From: Cephalotrichum gorgonifer
Taxonomy: Eukaryota; Ascomycota; Sordariomycetes; Microascales; Microascaceae
Assembly (NCBI GenBank): GCA_900312665.1
Contig: ONZQ02000005.1
Span: 1,405,077 to 1,469,076, forward strand
Direction of reading: 5' to 3'
Length of the DNA stretch: 64,000 bases
The translations under genes were made by a program, and so were the position numbers. The notes beneath the pieces are model-generated. The model saw only the letters and a program-made list of their open reading frames with translations. It had not been told where the DNA came from and did no database searches. Shown one piece after another: positions 22,225 through 33,821 of this stretch (positions within the stretch are counted from its first letter, which is position 1; each line of letters begins with the position of its first letter).

Positions 22225-23523
22225 CTACACCAGAACCGCCAACCCCTGGGCACGGGTCCCCGCAATATCCCCAACGCCAAAATGCTGAAGCAGAGACCCC
22301 TCCCCGGAAACATCCACCACCGTAACCGCGGCCTCAACAGTACCATTACCAGCCGCCAAGGCGTAGACGAAGTCCCCCACGGCGCGTGCGTCGGTAAGGC
22401 CCAGGGCTCCAGTCTCCGACAGATCCGTGATCGAGATAATGCTAGCATCCTCGACGCTGACCTCGATGAGACGGTTCACACCAAAGTCAGTGATGAAAGC
22501 CCTCCCGGTATCAGGGGAGATCGTGGACCAGCAGGTGGCCGATTGGCCCTCGACCTCGCCCAGTCCAATGGTGGTAGCCTCGTGAGTCGCGGGATCGATC
22601 GAGATAATCGCAGACCCGAAGCCCGGATCAGTCACTAAAAGGTTATTGGTGCCGGGGATGACCTGGGAGCCGAAGAGGATGTCGGTGCCACTGGCCGAGC
22701 TGCGAGTGCCGTCCTGAGATACCCCACCCTCCGAGACGGGGAACGAGGACACGAAGCCGGCTCTGCCAACGGCCGGGTTGCCCTTCACGATCGCGTAGAG
22801 GACGGACTCGTCCTCGTTGAACAACACCTGTGACACCGTGTTGGCGGGCCCCACTGGCGGCGTGGACTGTTCGAGCTCGAAGGGCCGGAGGGCGTCGAAC
22901 TTCCCGAGGCCCTTCTTCTTCGAGAAGGGAGCGCAGGAGACGCCGGCAACGGAACCGGTCGTCGCTACGCACGCGAGGCCGTTCTTCGCCGATACAGCCA
23001 CGGTATTGACGAACTCGCCGGGAACTGCGGCCGGCTCTCCCAAGAGCTTGAGCTTCGTTGGGTCTGAGTGTGAGATGGATAGGACACTCAAGGAGTTGGA
23101 TCCGGCGTTAACGGCAAAGACGTGCTGTAGGGAAAGAAGGCAAGACGTTAGCCAAAGCCCCCCCGTCGCCAAAGCAACAAGGCCTCAAACAGCACGGTGT
23201 GGGGTCAGACTCGGGGCACCAACTGGTTAACTTACCTTCCCGGATACCGTAATGGCAGACTGGCTAATCAGAGCGTCCGGAGTAGCAGGCAAAAGAGTGG
23301 AGTTCAGCCCGAAGGAGCCCGCACCGCCGGTCTCGGTGACGGTTCCTTTCGATAGCTTGCCATCGGGACCAATTGGCAGGGCCGCGACGGCGTTGACTTC
23401 TTCGTTGGTGATGAAGTAAACGGCCTTCTCTTGCGGCTTCGGGTTGCAGGGGCTACTGCTGACCTCTGGCGCCAACGCCAGAAGGGACACGAAGAAGAAC
23501 GAGAGGCTCGACGGGGCATGCAT
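22225..23523 (-). CDS. Secreted beta-propeller-like protein (lactonase/3-carboxymuconate cyclase-like)
   Basis: A 395-aa protein in two exons, 23523-23236 and 23124-22225, split by a 111-bp intron. The N-terminal hydrophobic segment 'SLSFFFVSLLALAPEVSSS' is a signal peptide. The mature protein consists of repeated strand blocks such as 'KAVYFITNEEVNAVAALPIG', 'HVFAVNAGSNSLSVLSIS', 'SVLYAIVKGNPA', 'NLLVTDPGFGSAIISIDP', 'GRAFITDFGVNRLIEVSV' and 'FVYALAAGNG'. This is the rhythm of a six- or seven-bladed propeller. Similar fungal secreted proteins are annotated as 3-carboxymuconate cyclase-like; whether it is an enzyme cannot be told from sequence. There are several Asn-linked glycosylation sites. 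Confidence 0.85.
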
Positions 23524-25811
23524 TTTCGAAGTGAATACTGATCAAGAATGCTGAAAGTAGGACTGTAGGCTGTATAGAGAGTAATACAGTTGTAAAAGAA
23601 GCGACGCGGTTGCCTAATGGTGGATTTGAGATTGATGGTGATGAAGTGGCATTATATTTGTGAGATTCGGGAAGGGAGATCTCTTTATATATACTCAAAA
23701 CTATTTCTGTTGTTGGATGTATTTCAAGATCCTACTTCAGGTACGGACGCGTCAAGTTTTCATGGGATATGATATTTGGAATCTAGACCCTAGCACGCCT
23801 TACGAGGTCGTTGTCGCTAAGCCTCTCACTATGAACCAATCGTTTTCGATGTCACGATACAGTCGCTGGACTGGGACTTGGGTCGTGGCAGGCTCGGACG
23901 AAGCTTTACAGATCACGATGACCTATTCCGGGTTGACGCTTACTCTTAATTTCCGGGGTATTAGGCGCTTCGACAGGAATGGTTCCTTGAACCTGGCGGC
24001 TCCCAACGGTGAAAGCACAGCTAGGGGACCGCATGCATCTGACTGGGACGGCATGTTCGGCGAGAGCTTCCGGGAGCTAATCCTAATTCGGAAATTTTGA
24101 TTCCAGACGGACATTCTCTTCATACCACCAAGGCGGGATCCCGTTGAAAACCAAGCCAATTTTAAAGCCCCCAGGTGTTCCACCTCCGTCCCGCTGCAGG
24201 GGCTCTCGGAGCTATCGTCCAAGTTAGGCAAAACCAGGTACAAGGATGACGAACAACTCATTCTCCAAGCGGAATAGTGGAGACTACAGCCCCCGTGCCA
24301 GCCTCATCTCCGCCCCCAGATCTAGATCTAGTGTTTCGTTTTTCAGCTTCATTACATTGGCCGAACTTAACATCAGCATTATAGCCGTAATTCGTTTATA
24401 CGCCCATGTCAGCCTCCGTATAATCAAGGAAATGACCATTGGGGCGCAATGTAGGCTCGGGTCCCCACCTCTCCGAGGCGTAGATGGTGGATCCCACGCA
24501 GATTCTTGCCCTCGTCATCACCTATGGCACTGAAGTACAGTCATATAGTAATGGTACCACATAGGCATAACTGCCGCGCACGCGCCTAGAACAAGCTCGG
24601 AAAGTCTCAGTCAGAAAACTTCACCAGGGCTGAGCGACTGACACCACATATATCCCCTTCTATTATTACTTACCCACATAGTGCGGCGCCGAATGAGGGC
24701 AGCATTTCAAGCTGCAAGTCCCAAGCTATTCTTAGCCCCCGAGTCCGCCCTACGCTGCTTTACAAACCTGATGACATCTATCCGGTCTTTTCTCACTCCG
24801 TATGTGAGTGCCAAATCCGACAACAATTGCTGGAATTGGGATCTCCACCATCCGCATTGAGAATGACCTCCGTGATAGCCCTAACTTCTTCTGCTGCGGC
24901 CATGCGCTAACGCACCACCGTAATGGCTCTACATTACCCAGCTGTCCAGTTCACGCAGCTAATCCTCAGAATAGAAAAGCCATCCTCACCTTGGTGGTCG
25001 GGACTGACGCCGTCAACTGATAGTTCATTCTGTTTCTATTCATAACTAGTGAGTCGCCATTCACTCGAACCATCGCCTTTCTTCCTGTCTCAATATCTCC
25101 ATACTTAGCGGTCCATGATACCTTGGGATACTTATCCAGTAGCCTTCTTACAACAGACTTCAGCATCGCATTCTCTAAGGCGAAGGGCTCACACATATCA
25201 ACAGGGGGACGCCAAGCGTTACTCACGGGGTAGTATGAGCGAGACACATTTCCATGCGTTTTGTGTAGGAGTGAAGGAACTTTCTATTCGCTGCAAATAC
25301 ATGCATCGCCTACTCTAACATTGATCAGTCCTTCCGTAGCATTCCGCATCTATTTCTTTGGTATAATGCCGAACTGCCGACAAGGAGGATTTCTTGAGTC
25401 AGTCATACGGCGTAATGTTAGGTAGAGCGAAGGATCAAGATCGACATACGGTGTACCTCTGGACATCATATGTCCGTAAGCCATTGATCGTCATCATTAC
25501 CCCGCAGGACTGGCTCAAATGTGTGGAAACACGGGAAACACGTCAGCATTGGAGCACAATGCACATTATTCACGGAGTAAGCACATAGTACTGTGTAATA
25601 CAAGTATTCGGTAGGTTAGGTACACTGTAGGACAACTACTCTATAGAATAAGTACTCTGTAAGACAAGTACCAGTGTCTTAGAAACCACTTAGTCCGTGT
25701 GGCGGGTAAATAGGCCGAGGATGTCTTGTTGAACACGTCGTCAATCGCAACCTAGGTTCAAACATACCATTGCGGGTTTCACCATCATCCATACCTTCCA
25801 AAACAACTGCC
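23524..25811. other. Intergenic, 2.3 kb, with a 32-bp tandem repeat near its right end
   Basis: No gene could be recognised. A minus-strand frame at 24966-25247 is about 90 codons long but opens with GTG and has no familiar motif; it is left out. The right end carries the three-unit repeat listed separately (25587-25682), about 130-225 bp ahead of the P450 start. Confidence 0.4.
25587..25682. repeat. Three tandem copies of a 32-bp unit in the P450 promoter
   Basis: Units start at 25587, 25619 and 25651. The first 20 nt of each share the pattern RGTACwsTGTArkACAAsTA, and the remaining 12 nt diverge. The exact spacing and the position just before the P450 gene suggest a cluster of binding sites for one regulator. 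Confidence 0.65.
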
Positions 25812-27496
25812 ATGAGTCCCGCACCATCTTGGCAGGCGACTAGTGTCGTCGGGTTAGCCGTCGCTCTGATAACCCTTCTTATCAAATATCTCCCCTCGAC
25901 CACACGGCCCAAAGATTTTCCACCCGGTCCTCCAACCGTCCCTGGAATCGGAAACCTCCACCAAATCCCCCTTAAGCAACCCTTCTTGAAATTCACGGAA
26001 TGGTCCAAGACATACGGAGACATAATCGGTCTCAAAGCTGGCTCGGCGAACCTCGTGATCCTTGGAAGTCCCCTATATGTGCACGAGCTACTCGACAAGC
26101 GAGGGACTATTTACTCCGGCCGACCGTACAGCCACATCACCTCAGAGCACATACTCCGCGGACAGGGAGATATTCAGATCCTTAATGTCCAGAATGGTCC
26201 CTACCTCCGACGATGGCGATCTTCCGTCTCAACCATCTTTGGCCCATCTGGTGTGAAGAAGATAATTCCAATGCAGGAAATGACAGCAGCCAGCCTCGTA
26301 CACAAGCTGCTAGTGACTCCTTCTGAGAGCCCGAGGCACTTAAAGTCCTGGGCACTAGCAACGCCGCTCCTGGCCATCACCGGAGAACGACTCGAGGACC
26401 GCGGCGAGGACTACATGAATCGCTTCTTCCGTGCCCAGGAGATGTGGCTTCAGGTCCTAGACCCCGGTAGCGCTCCACTGGTCGATATTTTACCAGCCCT
26501 GAAGTGGGTTCCCGAGAGGTGGGCCCATTGGAAAACAAAGGTGCGATATATCCGGGACTATATTCTCGAGGAGTATGACCACTACTTCCAGACGGCGAAC
26601 GGGCTTCGCATCACATCAGTCGATGATCAGCGATCTGAGATATCCGGGTCGGCACGGTTCCCGTTCCTGATGACCAAGGCCATGGACGATCAAGCACAGG
26701 CGAAGGAAGGCACCAAAAGTTTCACTGATAAGGAGATCAGCTTCATGGGCGGCGATCTCCTCGGTGCTGCAGTTGATACGACATGGGCGGCAATTATGAG
26801 TTTCGTGATGTTCATCGGGACTTATCCCGAAATACAAGCAAAAGCCCAAGAGGAGGTTGATCGCGTGAGCCCGGATAAGCCCCCGGGAGGAGAAGATATT
26901 AATCGCCTCCCGTATATCCGAGCCTGTATTATGGAGGTAATGCACCCTCGCATAGGTCTTGTTGGAACGAAACCTGGCTGCTCATTACTAACACCCGCCA
27001 GGTCCTCCGCCTCCGCCCACCCACGCCTAGTGCAATCCCCCATGTACTCGACCGTGACGACACTTTCCAGGGCTACAGAATCCCAAAGGGCACTACCGTC
27101 ATCCCTAATGTGTGGGGGATCCAGCATAACCCGGAAGACTACTACGAGCCGGAGATGTTCATACCCGAAAGATACATACTTCACCCCATGGGTCTCAAGC
27201 CCGGCGTCGACGCGACAGAAGGCCGAAGAGAGACGTACACGTTTGGCGCCGGGCGTCGCATTTGTCCTGGGGAGCAATTCGCGCGCAACTCCCTCCTTCT
27301 GGCCGCAGCAAAACTCTTGTGGGCGTTCAACATTGTTCCACCGGAGCCGCTTGATCTTAGCATCGAAACTGGCTTCCAAGCGGGTCTAGTCATAGGGCCG
27401 AAGTCCTTCAAGACTGACTTCACCATACGTCATGAGGGGAGGGCCGAAGGTATAGTTGAGGATTTCAAAACACGGTCAGCTGATATGGAATTGTGA
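25812..27496 (+). CDS. Cytochrome P450 monooxygenase (stand-alone)
   Basis: A microsomal haem-thiolate oxygenase of 539 aa in two exons, 25812-26936 and 27002-27496. An N-terminal anchor ('VVGLAVALITLLIKYL') precedes the proline hinge 'FPPGPPTVPGIGNLHQIP'. The I-helix reads 'GGDLLGAAVDTTWAA', with the acid/Thr pair in DTT. The K-helix ExxR ('EVLR') is formed exactly across the intron. The haem loop is 'FGAGRRICPGEQ' (FxxGxRxCxG). The closest known shape is that of fungal P450s of broad xenobiotic or secondary-metabolite type. No biosynthetic core enzyme lies nearby, so its pathway is unknown. The 32-bp repeat array upstream may control it. Confidence 0.93.
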
Positions 27497-27908
27497 CGAC
27501 TGGGGAGGGGACATGAAGAAGAAACACCAATCGAATGGATTACACAAGTACACGCGATGGGATCTGATTGTGAACGAACTATATCGTACTATTGGTGTCT
27601 CGCTGGAACTCTGGCTCTGGGCAAGGCACTTGCGCTGCTGAGTAGGCAAATATGAATTGAACTTTACTCTCGGCGCATGATTCGCTTCCGGGACCACCAG
27701 ATTCCACACCCTCTAGAGTTTATAAACATGCGACTCCGACGTAGCTGCGTAGTTGACGTACGCATGTAGGTGCTCAGCTCCACTTCCCTCCACGAGTGCG
27801 CGCGATATGTTCCCCATCCCGGCAAGAACCTCGCTAGTATAATCGTGCTATCCGCAGAATAATCCTCAAGCCTCATAAAGACTATGACATCATTCTACCG
27901 GCTCATTA
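27497..27908. other. Intergenic, nothing recognised
   Basis: 412 bp between the convergent ends of the P450 and the first F-box-like gene. Confidence 0.5.
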
Positions 27909-29408
27909 TCACCACTCGCATTCATGCGGTATCGTGAACCCACCAAACTTGGCTGCAATTTTCGCCATCTCCCTCCGCGGCAGGGTGAACCTCTCCAGCC
28001 GCTTCTCGACACTTTTCCCAAGTCGAGCACGGTTTTTCACCTGGGCCCTAACCCACACCTTGTCATCTGGCCTCTCCAGAGCCTCCTTGACGATCGGGCT
28101 CTCGATCCTTTCCGCATCCCAGAAGACATATCCCATCTCTCGGCGAGGGCGATACATCAATGGAGTGTGCGTGCCCGACATTGCGCGGTAAGAGTTGGCA
28201 AACCAGCGAGAGCTCGTGAAGAGATGGTAGCCGAGAGTATAGTGAGACGGATCATCGCCTACCCAGCCCTCAGTTGTGCGGTCGCCGCCCTCATTGTGTC
28301 TACTACTGATGGCATAAGATATCGTATCCGGAAGGGTTTTGTCGCCGAGGAGGTGGATTCCCTCCCTTAGTATATTCTTCCGCTCATTGACGTCGGCCCC
28401 GACGAGGTGCGTCATGGACCCCACGTCAATCGCGGCCATCCTGCAAATCAAGTATGGAATGTAGTGCCCCGACGAAACTCTCCCGCCTGATTCATCCTCG
28501 CGCTCGAATAAGTCGAGCTCCCAGATGTGTAACTTATCAAACCGCACCATTTGGTCTTCGCCACCATCGTTGCTCCCCTCGTCATCATCCTCCACCCTTA
28601 CAGTCCCCGGACCAACCCCTGTAAGGCCATCACTGGACGGGCGGTATTGGTCGTGGCATCGTTCGCATCGGACAACAGGTTCTAGCAACAGCGGTTCCGT
28701 ATCGTCCATCTTCCTAGCCCCGGGTGCCATGGTCACGGCCCGGACAAGCTCGTCCTCGAGCTCGCCGAAAACCCCACGCGCGAGGAAGGCGAAGTAGTAG
28801 TAGACACAGCTCATCTCCTCTATCTCCCAAGGAAACAACCTACGAACAAATAGCTCGTACTGCTCAGAACAATCGTAGCGTCTCAGCTGCCGGGAGTAGA
28901 GCTCGTGCCGGAAGAAGGCCCTCTGGAGCCGTGTCCGCTCGTTAGATGATAGTGGCGCGAATCCCTCGGGGATCTGTCCGGCGGGATCGTGCCAAGGGGG
29001 ATCATCATCGCCGGATATTCGGCGTGCCGCCTGGCAAACATACCCGTCTATAAGACGGGACACCTGACTGTAGAGTCGGGAGAGTCGGATAAGGCCTAGC
29101 GTATCAGTAGGCAAGTCTACTATAGTGTCCGGAGAGAAGTAATTCTCTAAGAGATCTTGTGTATACTCGACAAAGCTATCTCCTGAAACACTGGCGTCAA
29201 TCTCTTGGCTAGCGAACAAGGCATGGTGGAGGGCGCCGGGAAGAATGACTGCCTTCAAGAGGGACGAGAGAATCCGGGTTCGGTTCGGGACGAAGGCGTG
29301 GAGGAGCTCCGGGCATGAGGAGATGAGGGAGTGTAGGTCATAGGGATGGTATACATAGCTAAAGATATTGAGTTTCAATTCCAGCGGAAGATGCTGGATG
29401 GAAGCCAT
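27909..29408 (-). CDS. F-box-like protein, paralog 1 of a tandem pair
   Basis: An intronless 499-aa protein starting at ATG 29408. The first 45 residues ('QHLPLELKLNIFSYVYHPYD', 'LHSLISSCPELLHAF') have the spacing of an F-box: Leu-Pro, then a helix, then a Leu/Ser-rich segment. It would bind Skp1 in an SCF ubiquitin ligase. The rest is unrecognised but contains 'LSSNERTRLQRAFFRHELYS', 'PWEIEEMSCVYYYF' and 'EMGYVFWDAERI', all shared with the next gene upstream. A CERCH pair (Cys-x-x-Cys-His) lies near the middle. Its substrate is unknown. Such F-box-like families expand freely in ascomycetes. Confidence 0.75.
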   Translation of the reverse strand: MASIQHLPLELKLNIFSYVYHPYDLHSLISSCPELLHAFVPNRTRILSSLLKAVILPGALHHALFASQEIDASVSGDSFVEYTQDLLENYFSPDTIVDLPTDTLGLIRLSRLYSQVSRLIDGYVCQAARRISGDDDPPWHDPAGQIPEGFAPLSSNERTRLQRAFFRHELYSRQLRRYDCSEQYELFVRRLFPWEIEEMSCVYYYFAFLARGVFGELEDELVRAVTMAPGARKMDDTEPLLLEPVVRCERCHDQYRPSSDGLTGVGPGTVRVEDDDEGSNDGGEDQMVRFDKLHIWELDLFEREDESGGRVSSGHYIPYLICRMAAIDVGSMTHLVGADVNERKNILREGIHLLGDKTLPDTISYAISSRHNEGGDRTTEGWVGDDPSHYTLGYHLFTSSRWFANSYRAMSGTHTPLMYRPRREMGYVFWDAERIESPIVKEALERPDDKVWVRAQVKNRARLGKSVEKRLERFTLPRREMAKIAAKFGGFTIPHECEW

Positions 29409-29663
29409 GGTTGTTTTTGTCGGCTGAAGCCTAGCTGTGGCGTTGACGACCTTAGCTCCGCAAGGATGGATGTCATTACTATAGATTAGGCAAGGGCTAC
29501 ATAAGAAGGTCACCTGATGTTACCTGGAACGGACCGACCTGTCAAGTGTGTCCAGCTGTTAACATAACCTGATCGTATCAGCATCACTTCGCGTTCAGTC
29601 TACTTCGCTTTGCTTCGCATTGTAGGTCGGGAGAGAGAGTTACGGTGTATTCATTCAGCCATA

Positions 29664-31172
29664 TCAGCCGTCCGAATATTCTATCACTTCACCAAATATC
29701 TTGCAAATCTTCCGGAACTCACTCTGTGGCAACTCGACGCCACGCAGCCTTTCCTCCACACTCTTTCTCTGAAGCCAGCTTGTCGAAACGATTGCCTCCG
29801 AAGACATGTCCCTAGCTTCCTCAAGCCTTCTCCTAATACTTGGAATTTGAATCCTACTCGTGTCCCAGAAAACATACCCCCTCTCCCGGAGCGGGCAATA
29901 CGTGACGTCCCTGCCATTGTTATAGATCCTCCGATCTTGGGTTCGGAACAGGTCGTACCCTACGTTCTGGCAAGAAGGATCCTCGTCAAATTGCGTCTCG
30001 CCCACAGCCCTGGGGGGAGAGCCGAACGTGCCGGGCGAAACGCGAGGAGGCATGGATTGAGAGTACCTCGGTACCTCAGGGAAGAAGTCACGCGAGAAAG
30101 GTGCATGCTCCCGAATCATGTCATTTCGCTGAGTGTCGTCTCCCAGAAAAAGCTTCTGAAGGTGTTCCAGCCCGAACGAGGTCATGTTGCTGATGAAATC
30201 AGGCATCTTGTGGTGATTGTGCTCTTCAAAATGCGGCAGCCCGAAAAGGGATAGATTATGGAAGGGCGTAGTCTTCTCGACCTCGCTCTTGCGCTGGTAG
30301 CTGTCTGAGATGACGGTGTTATCCTCCGTTTGTGGTGGTATGCTGTGACTGAAGCACGGAAACGGATCAAGCAAGTCGTCACGAGCCACAACACCCCTGA
30401 CCCGCCATTTGGACGGGATCGGTGAGGAAGGCCGCACACCTCCCACTCTCTGTATTCCTGGAACACTGAGAACTGCACAGACGACCTGCTCTTCGAGTTT
30501 ATCGAGTACCTCACCGACCCTGAAGGTGAAATAATCATGAATACAGCTCATCTCCTCCACCTCCCAAGGTTCCAGTCTGTGGAGGAAGAGTCGGAGCTGG
30601 TCCCTATTGTCAAAGATCGAGTCGATCGAATAATCGCCGGTCTCGCGTATAAAGATTTGAGAGAATAGCTCAAACCGGAAAAAGGCTCTTTCGAGCCTGG
30701 TCCGCTCTGACCGTGAAAGTGGTGGGAACTGCTGGAGCGGATCCTGCGAAGTTCCGAGTAAACGTGCTGCGCGGAGGGCATACTCGTCCACGAAGCGCGA
30801 GACCAAAGTCTGAAGTCGACAGAGCTTCGTAATTGCAGCAATATCCGTAGGGAATTGGAGAGGATTCTCTGAAAAATACTGGTCTAGAAAGAACCGGAGA
30901 GCACTTGAAGGGATGCCCATGTCAATATGAAGCACCCTCTTGTTCTGCAGATCCGCAGGAGGCGGGACATGACATATTGCCGCAGCATGGTGGAGGGACC
31001 CGGGCTGGATCGCATTCTGTAAAACTGACGACAGGACCTTGGCCCGACTCGAGGTGAAAAGGCGCAGGCATAGCGGTGATGCGACGATGAGTGCGTAAAG
31101 ATCCCCGGGCGAATCTAGTGCACGCAAGATGATTGTCAGCAGCTCCGGCGCTAGGTGATGAAGCGTGGCCAT
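29664..31172 (-). CDS. F-box-like protein, paralog 2 of a tandem pair
   Basis: An intronless 502-aa protein in the same orientation as its paralog, whose start lies 255 bp downstream. The N-terminal F-box-like stretch is 'HHLAPELLTIILRALDSPGD', then 'LYALIVASPLCLRLF'. Shared landmarks with the neighbour, in the same order, are 'GSLHHAAA' (GALHHALF), 'LSRSERTRLERAFFRFELFS', 'EPWEVEEMSCIHDYF' and 'ERGYVFWDTSRI'. Between the landmarks the two differ strongly, so the duplication is old or one copy is evolving fast. The paralog's central CxxCH is absent here. Function beyond Skp1 binding is unknown. Confidence 0.75.
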   Translation of the reverse strand: MATLHHLAPELLTIILRALDSPGDLYALIVASPLCLRLFTSSRAKVLSSVLQNAIQPGSLHHAAAICHVPPPADLQNKRVLHIDMGIPSSALRFFLDQYFSENPLQFPTDIAAITKLCRLQTLVSRFVDEYALRAARLLGTSQDPLQQFPPLSRSERTRLERAFFRFELFSQIFIRETGDYSIDSIFDNRDQLRLFLHRLEPWEVEEMSCIHDYFTFRVGEVLDKLEEQVVCAVLSVPGIQRVGGVRPSSPIPSKWRVRGVVARDDLLDPFPCFSHSIPPQTEDNTVISDSYQRKSEVEKTTPFHNLSLFGLPHFEEHNHHKMPDFISNMTSFGLEHLQKLFLGDDTQRNDMIREHAPFSRDFFPEVPRYSQSMPPRVSPGTFGSPPRAVGETQFDEDPSCQNVGYDLFRTQDRRIYNNGRDVTYCPLRERGYVFWDTSRIQIPSIRRRLEEARDMSSEAIVSTSWLQRKSVEERLRGVELPQSEFRKICKIFGEVIEYSDG

Positions 31173-31727
31173 GGCTGAGACGATTTAGCTTTTAACATTG
31201 GCTAAGGACTTGATATGAAGACGGTAAAGTTGTGTGGTTGGTCTCGTTGTGGTGAGCTTAATCAGGATCTCGCTGAAAACATGGGATGAGGCGCAGCAGG
31301 GTAGGCTGAGCAGGCTGCCGGCCATTAGCTCAGCCACGGTTTAGCCATATTGAACAACACATGTCTGCACGAGCGTACACTCAGATGTGTCAGGTGCCCT
31401 TGCTCCCCTGATAAACGGACGGAGGCATGTGCTATCTCGTTGACCAGCCATCGCTGGATTTGAAGGCAGTAAATATGCTCATATGCCACCAAGACCATCT
31501 TTGCTGGCCATTGTAGCACTGGGAGACCAGCCTTTCCCGTCTACTCCAGTTATTCTGTCCAGTCCCGAACCGCTTTAGACTACAAGTATAACCGAAATAA
31601 CACCCTCGGCTAGGATTAATCGCCGTGTGTGGCTATGAGGTTTGTCTTCTCTATACTGCATATGAACGTGACAGATGCAGCATTTTGACCGAGTCTATAA
31701 AAGAAGGCCACCCCAACACGCGAAAAC
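31173..31727. other. Intergenic, nothing recognised
   Basis: 555 bp between the F-box-like gene start and the GT32 stop codon. No structure was noticed. Confidence 0.5.
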
Positions 31728-32939
31728 CTACCCCCATTTCACAGAATATCTCCATGGATCATCAAGTGCTAAAAATCCCTGCTCGTACATATGCTTGGCG
31801 ATCGGATATACAGCCCTAGCGAAGTCGCTTCTCCGGGCTAGGACATACCTAGGTGTGACGTGATCGAACGACTTGGGTAGACGAAGTCCTCGCTCTTCAT
31901 GCCATGAATGAAGGATATACGTATCTGAGTAGTCATTTTGCCACTCGGGGAAATCCTTCTTCTTTGTCTCATCCCACTGGTCCTCAACATTCTCCGTGAA
32001 ATCTTTTAGAACTGCCCCATCGGTAAATCCGTCCAGGTTCGATTCCACGTCACCATGGACGCCATAGAATGCCTGTGTTGCCTTCCCACTCCAGTATATC
32101 GGCCCCAAAATGGGGGGCTCCATGATAAGCACCTCGCGGTCCACTCTTGCCAGCTGCTTTGCTATCCTCGTCATCGCAATGTTAGAATGTGTAACCCACG
32201 CCTCGTTGTCATACACTTCGTGCATCTCGGCCTTCCAGCGTGTGAAGAACTTGCATCCTGCCTTGCCGAAGAAGTTCCCACTCATAACCTCCCCATTAAC
32301 CTGTCTCCCTAGGACGGTATTGAATCCCATCTCTAATAGAGGTCGGAGGTCCCGGAGGGGAATGGCGTCCATATCGAGGTACATTCCGCCGTACTCTTCA
32401 AGTGCAGCCACTCGAACAAAGTCGCTCTTGTGCTCCATATGTGTAATCTCAATACCATTATCCGCAATGGAAGGTGATTCCGCGTGCTTTATGACGAGTT
32501 GGGGCGTATTGAGGATAATGGAGTTCCACTTTCCCTGTTGACCAGATCTCGCATCGTTGATAGCAGCAGGAGGGGCATTGGTATGAAGGTAGATGATGTC
32601 CGGGTTGGAGTATAGACAGGCAGAGTAGATAGTGAGGACCTCTTTGAAGGTGAAATTAAAACTGTCTACCCCTAATGGTAAGAGGTAAACAAGGTTAAGT
32701 ATATTGGGAATCTGGGCATCATAGGTCTTATTGAACTGCGGTGCATGTGTACCACTCAGCCCCTTCCAGGGATTCGGCGAGGGGGGCGAGTCTGGGCTGA
32801 GGATGCCTTCGGGGGGGTTTTCGGAGCGGCCGATGCTGTAGACCTCGAAATTAAGTGTTGTATGGTACATCATTGTTACTACAACAATAATGATACCGGT
32901 CCCCAGAAGGGCGATTCTTAATGGGTGTAGGAGACGCAT
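31728..32939 (-). CDS. GT32-family glycosyltransferase (DXD), type II membrane protein
   Basis: An intronless 403-aa Golgi-type enzyme. ATG 32939 is used; an apparent longer start at 32951 is GTG. A short basic N-terminus and one signal anchor ('IALLGTGIIIVVVTMMY') put the catalytic domain in the lumen. The sugar-nucleotide DXD site is 'YGGMYLDMDAIPLRDL' near residue 200, preceded by 'HKSDFVRVAALEEYGG', the classic block of OCH1/MNN-like alpha-mannosyltransferases and inositol-phosphoceramide mannosyltransferases. 'YILHSWHEE' near the C-terminus fits the family's distal His motif. Donor and acceptor sugars cannot be assigned. It is probably a cell-wall or glycolipid enzyme. Confidence 0.88.
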   Translation of the reverse strand: MRLLHPLRIALLGTGIIIVVVTMMYHTTLNFEVYSIGRSENPPEGILSPDSPPSPNPWKGLSGTHAPQFNKTYDAQIPNILNLVYLLPLGVDSFNFTFKEVLTIYSACLYSNPDIIYLHTNAPPAAINDARSGQQGKWNSIILNTPQLVIKHAESPSIADNGIEITHMEHKSDFVRVAALEEYGGMYLDMDAIPLRDLRPLLEMGFNTVLGRQVNGEVMSGNFFGKAGCKFFTRWKAEMHEVYDNEAWVTHSNIAMTRIAKQLARVDREVLIMEPPILGPIYWSGKATQAFYGVHGDVESNLDGFTDGAVLKDFTENVEDQWDETKKKDFPEWQNDYSDTYILHSWHEERGLRLPKSFDHVTPRYVLARRSDFARAVYPIAKHMYEQGFLALDDPWRYSVKWG

Positions 32940-33690
32940 CGCGATTTTCACAGAAGACAGAGAGCCCGCCTTCGAGAGAGAGGAATAAAATGATCAGAGG
33001 GGGTTAATAAGGAGACTAGAAAGAAGGGGGAATGTATGTTCTAGTAAACATTGATTAGGATAGGAATGCCATCTCTACTCATAGTCCTATTCCACCCCCT
33101 ATGTTTCCTGGCTCAGCTTCAGTAGGCCATCGAAATACTACAGGTTGTCACACCACCGATAGGTATCGTGTCTCTACCATTGTATGGTCTCAGCACAAGG
33201 TGAAACTGCTCGACCCGCCTCCGTGCCCGCTCTGCCAACGCAGTTGATACGCCAAGTCACCAGGCTATTGTACTGAGTATCATATCATTAAAATGTTCAT
33301 GTTAGAAGCGGAAGCTCGAAATAAGCACGAAGACATTAGCGGGAGAGGGACCTGTTGTGCGAACGGATATAATGTCAGGGAGTGTCGCGCACCATGCGTG
33401 GCACAAGTTATCTTTTGTCGCTTGTATTCTTCTATCACGCTTAAGTATTAACGGGGGCTAAAGTCCTGGATAACGCAAACTCGGAAAATGCATTGTGCCC
33501 GCCTGGAAAGGCTTGCCCGTTAGCAGGCGGCTTGGCATTTTACATTTTGGCGACCGGTCCCAGAGGGATGGTTGTTTTTGTCCTAAAAATACTTCACCAG
33601 CTCTTGTAGCTTATTCGCGGTCGGGCTTGCTGGTATGTAGATTCGATGCTCAGCGCAACAATCGCCGCCGAATTTCCGATGGCGTCATAG

Positions 33691-33781
33691 CATGTCAACC
33701 AATTAGAGTGCAAACCGAAGTGCGAAGTACGAGATACGGTGCTTCCTCCCTTACACCTGCCAGGCTAATAATATCAAATCG
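33691..33781. repeat. Promoter direct repeat, copy 1
   Basis: It begins CATGTCAACCAATTAGAGTG and includes 'CGAAGTGCGAAGT', ending 'ATCAAATCG'. It matches copy 2 at 33822-33915 along its length with scattered substitutions. CCAAT is near its start. Confidence 0.8.
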
Positions 33782-33821
33782 CTGTCCAATTATCGTCTAT
33801 GCCCGAGGGGCAGGGCAATGG

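Noticed and set aside
24966..25247. Minus-strand frame of about 90 codons
   Set aside because: It opens with GTG, matches no family I know, and lacks a flanking exon chain. It might be a relict but cannot be supported.
32940..32951. Longer start for the GT32 protein at 32951
   Set aside because: That codon is GTG. ATG at 32939 gives a normal type II anchor.
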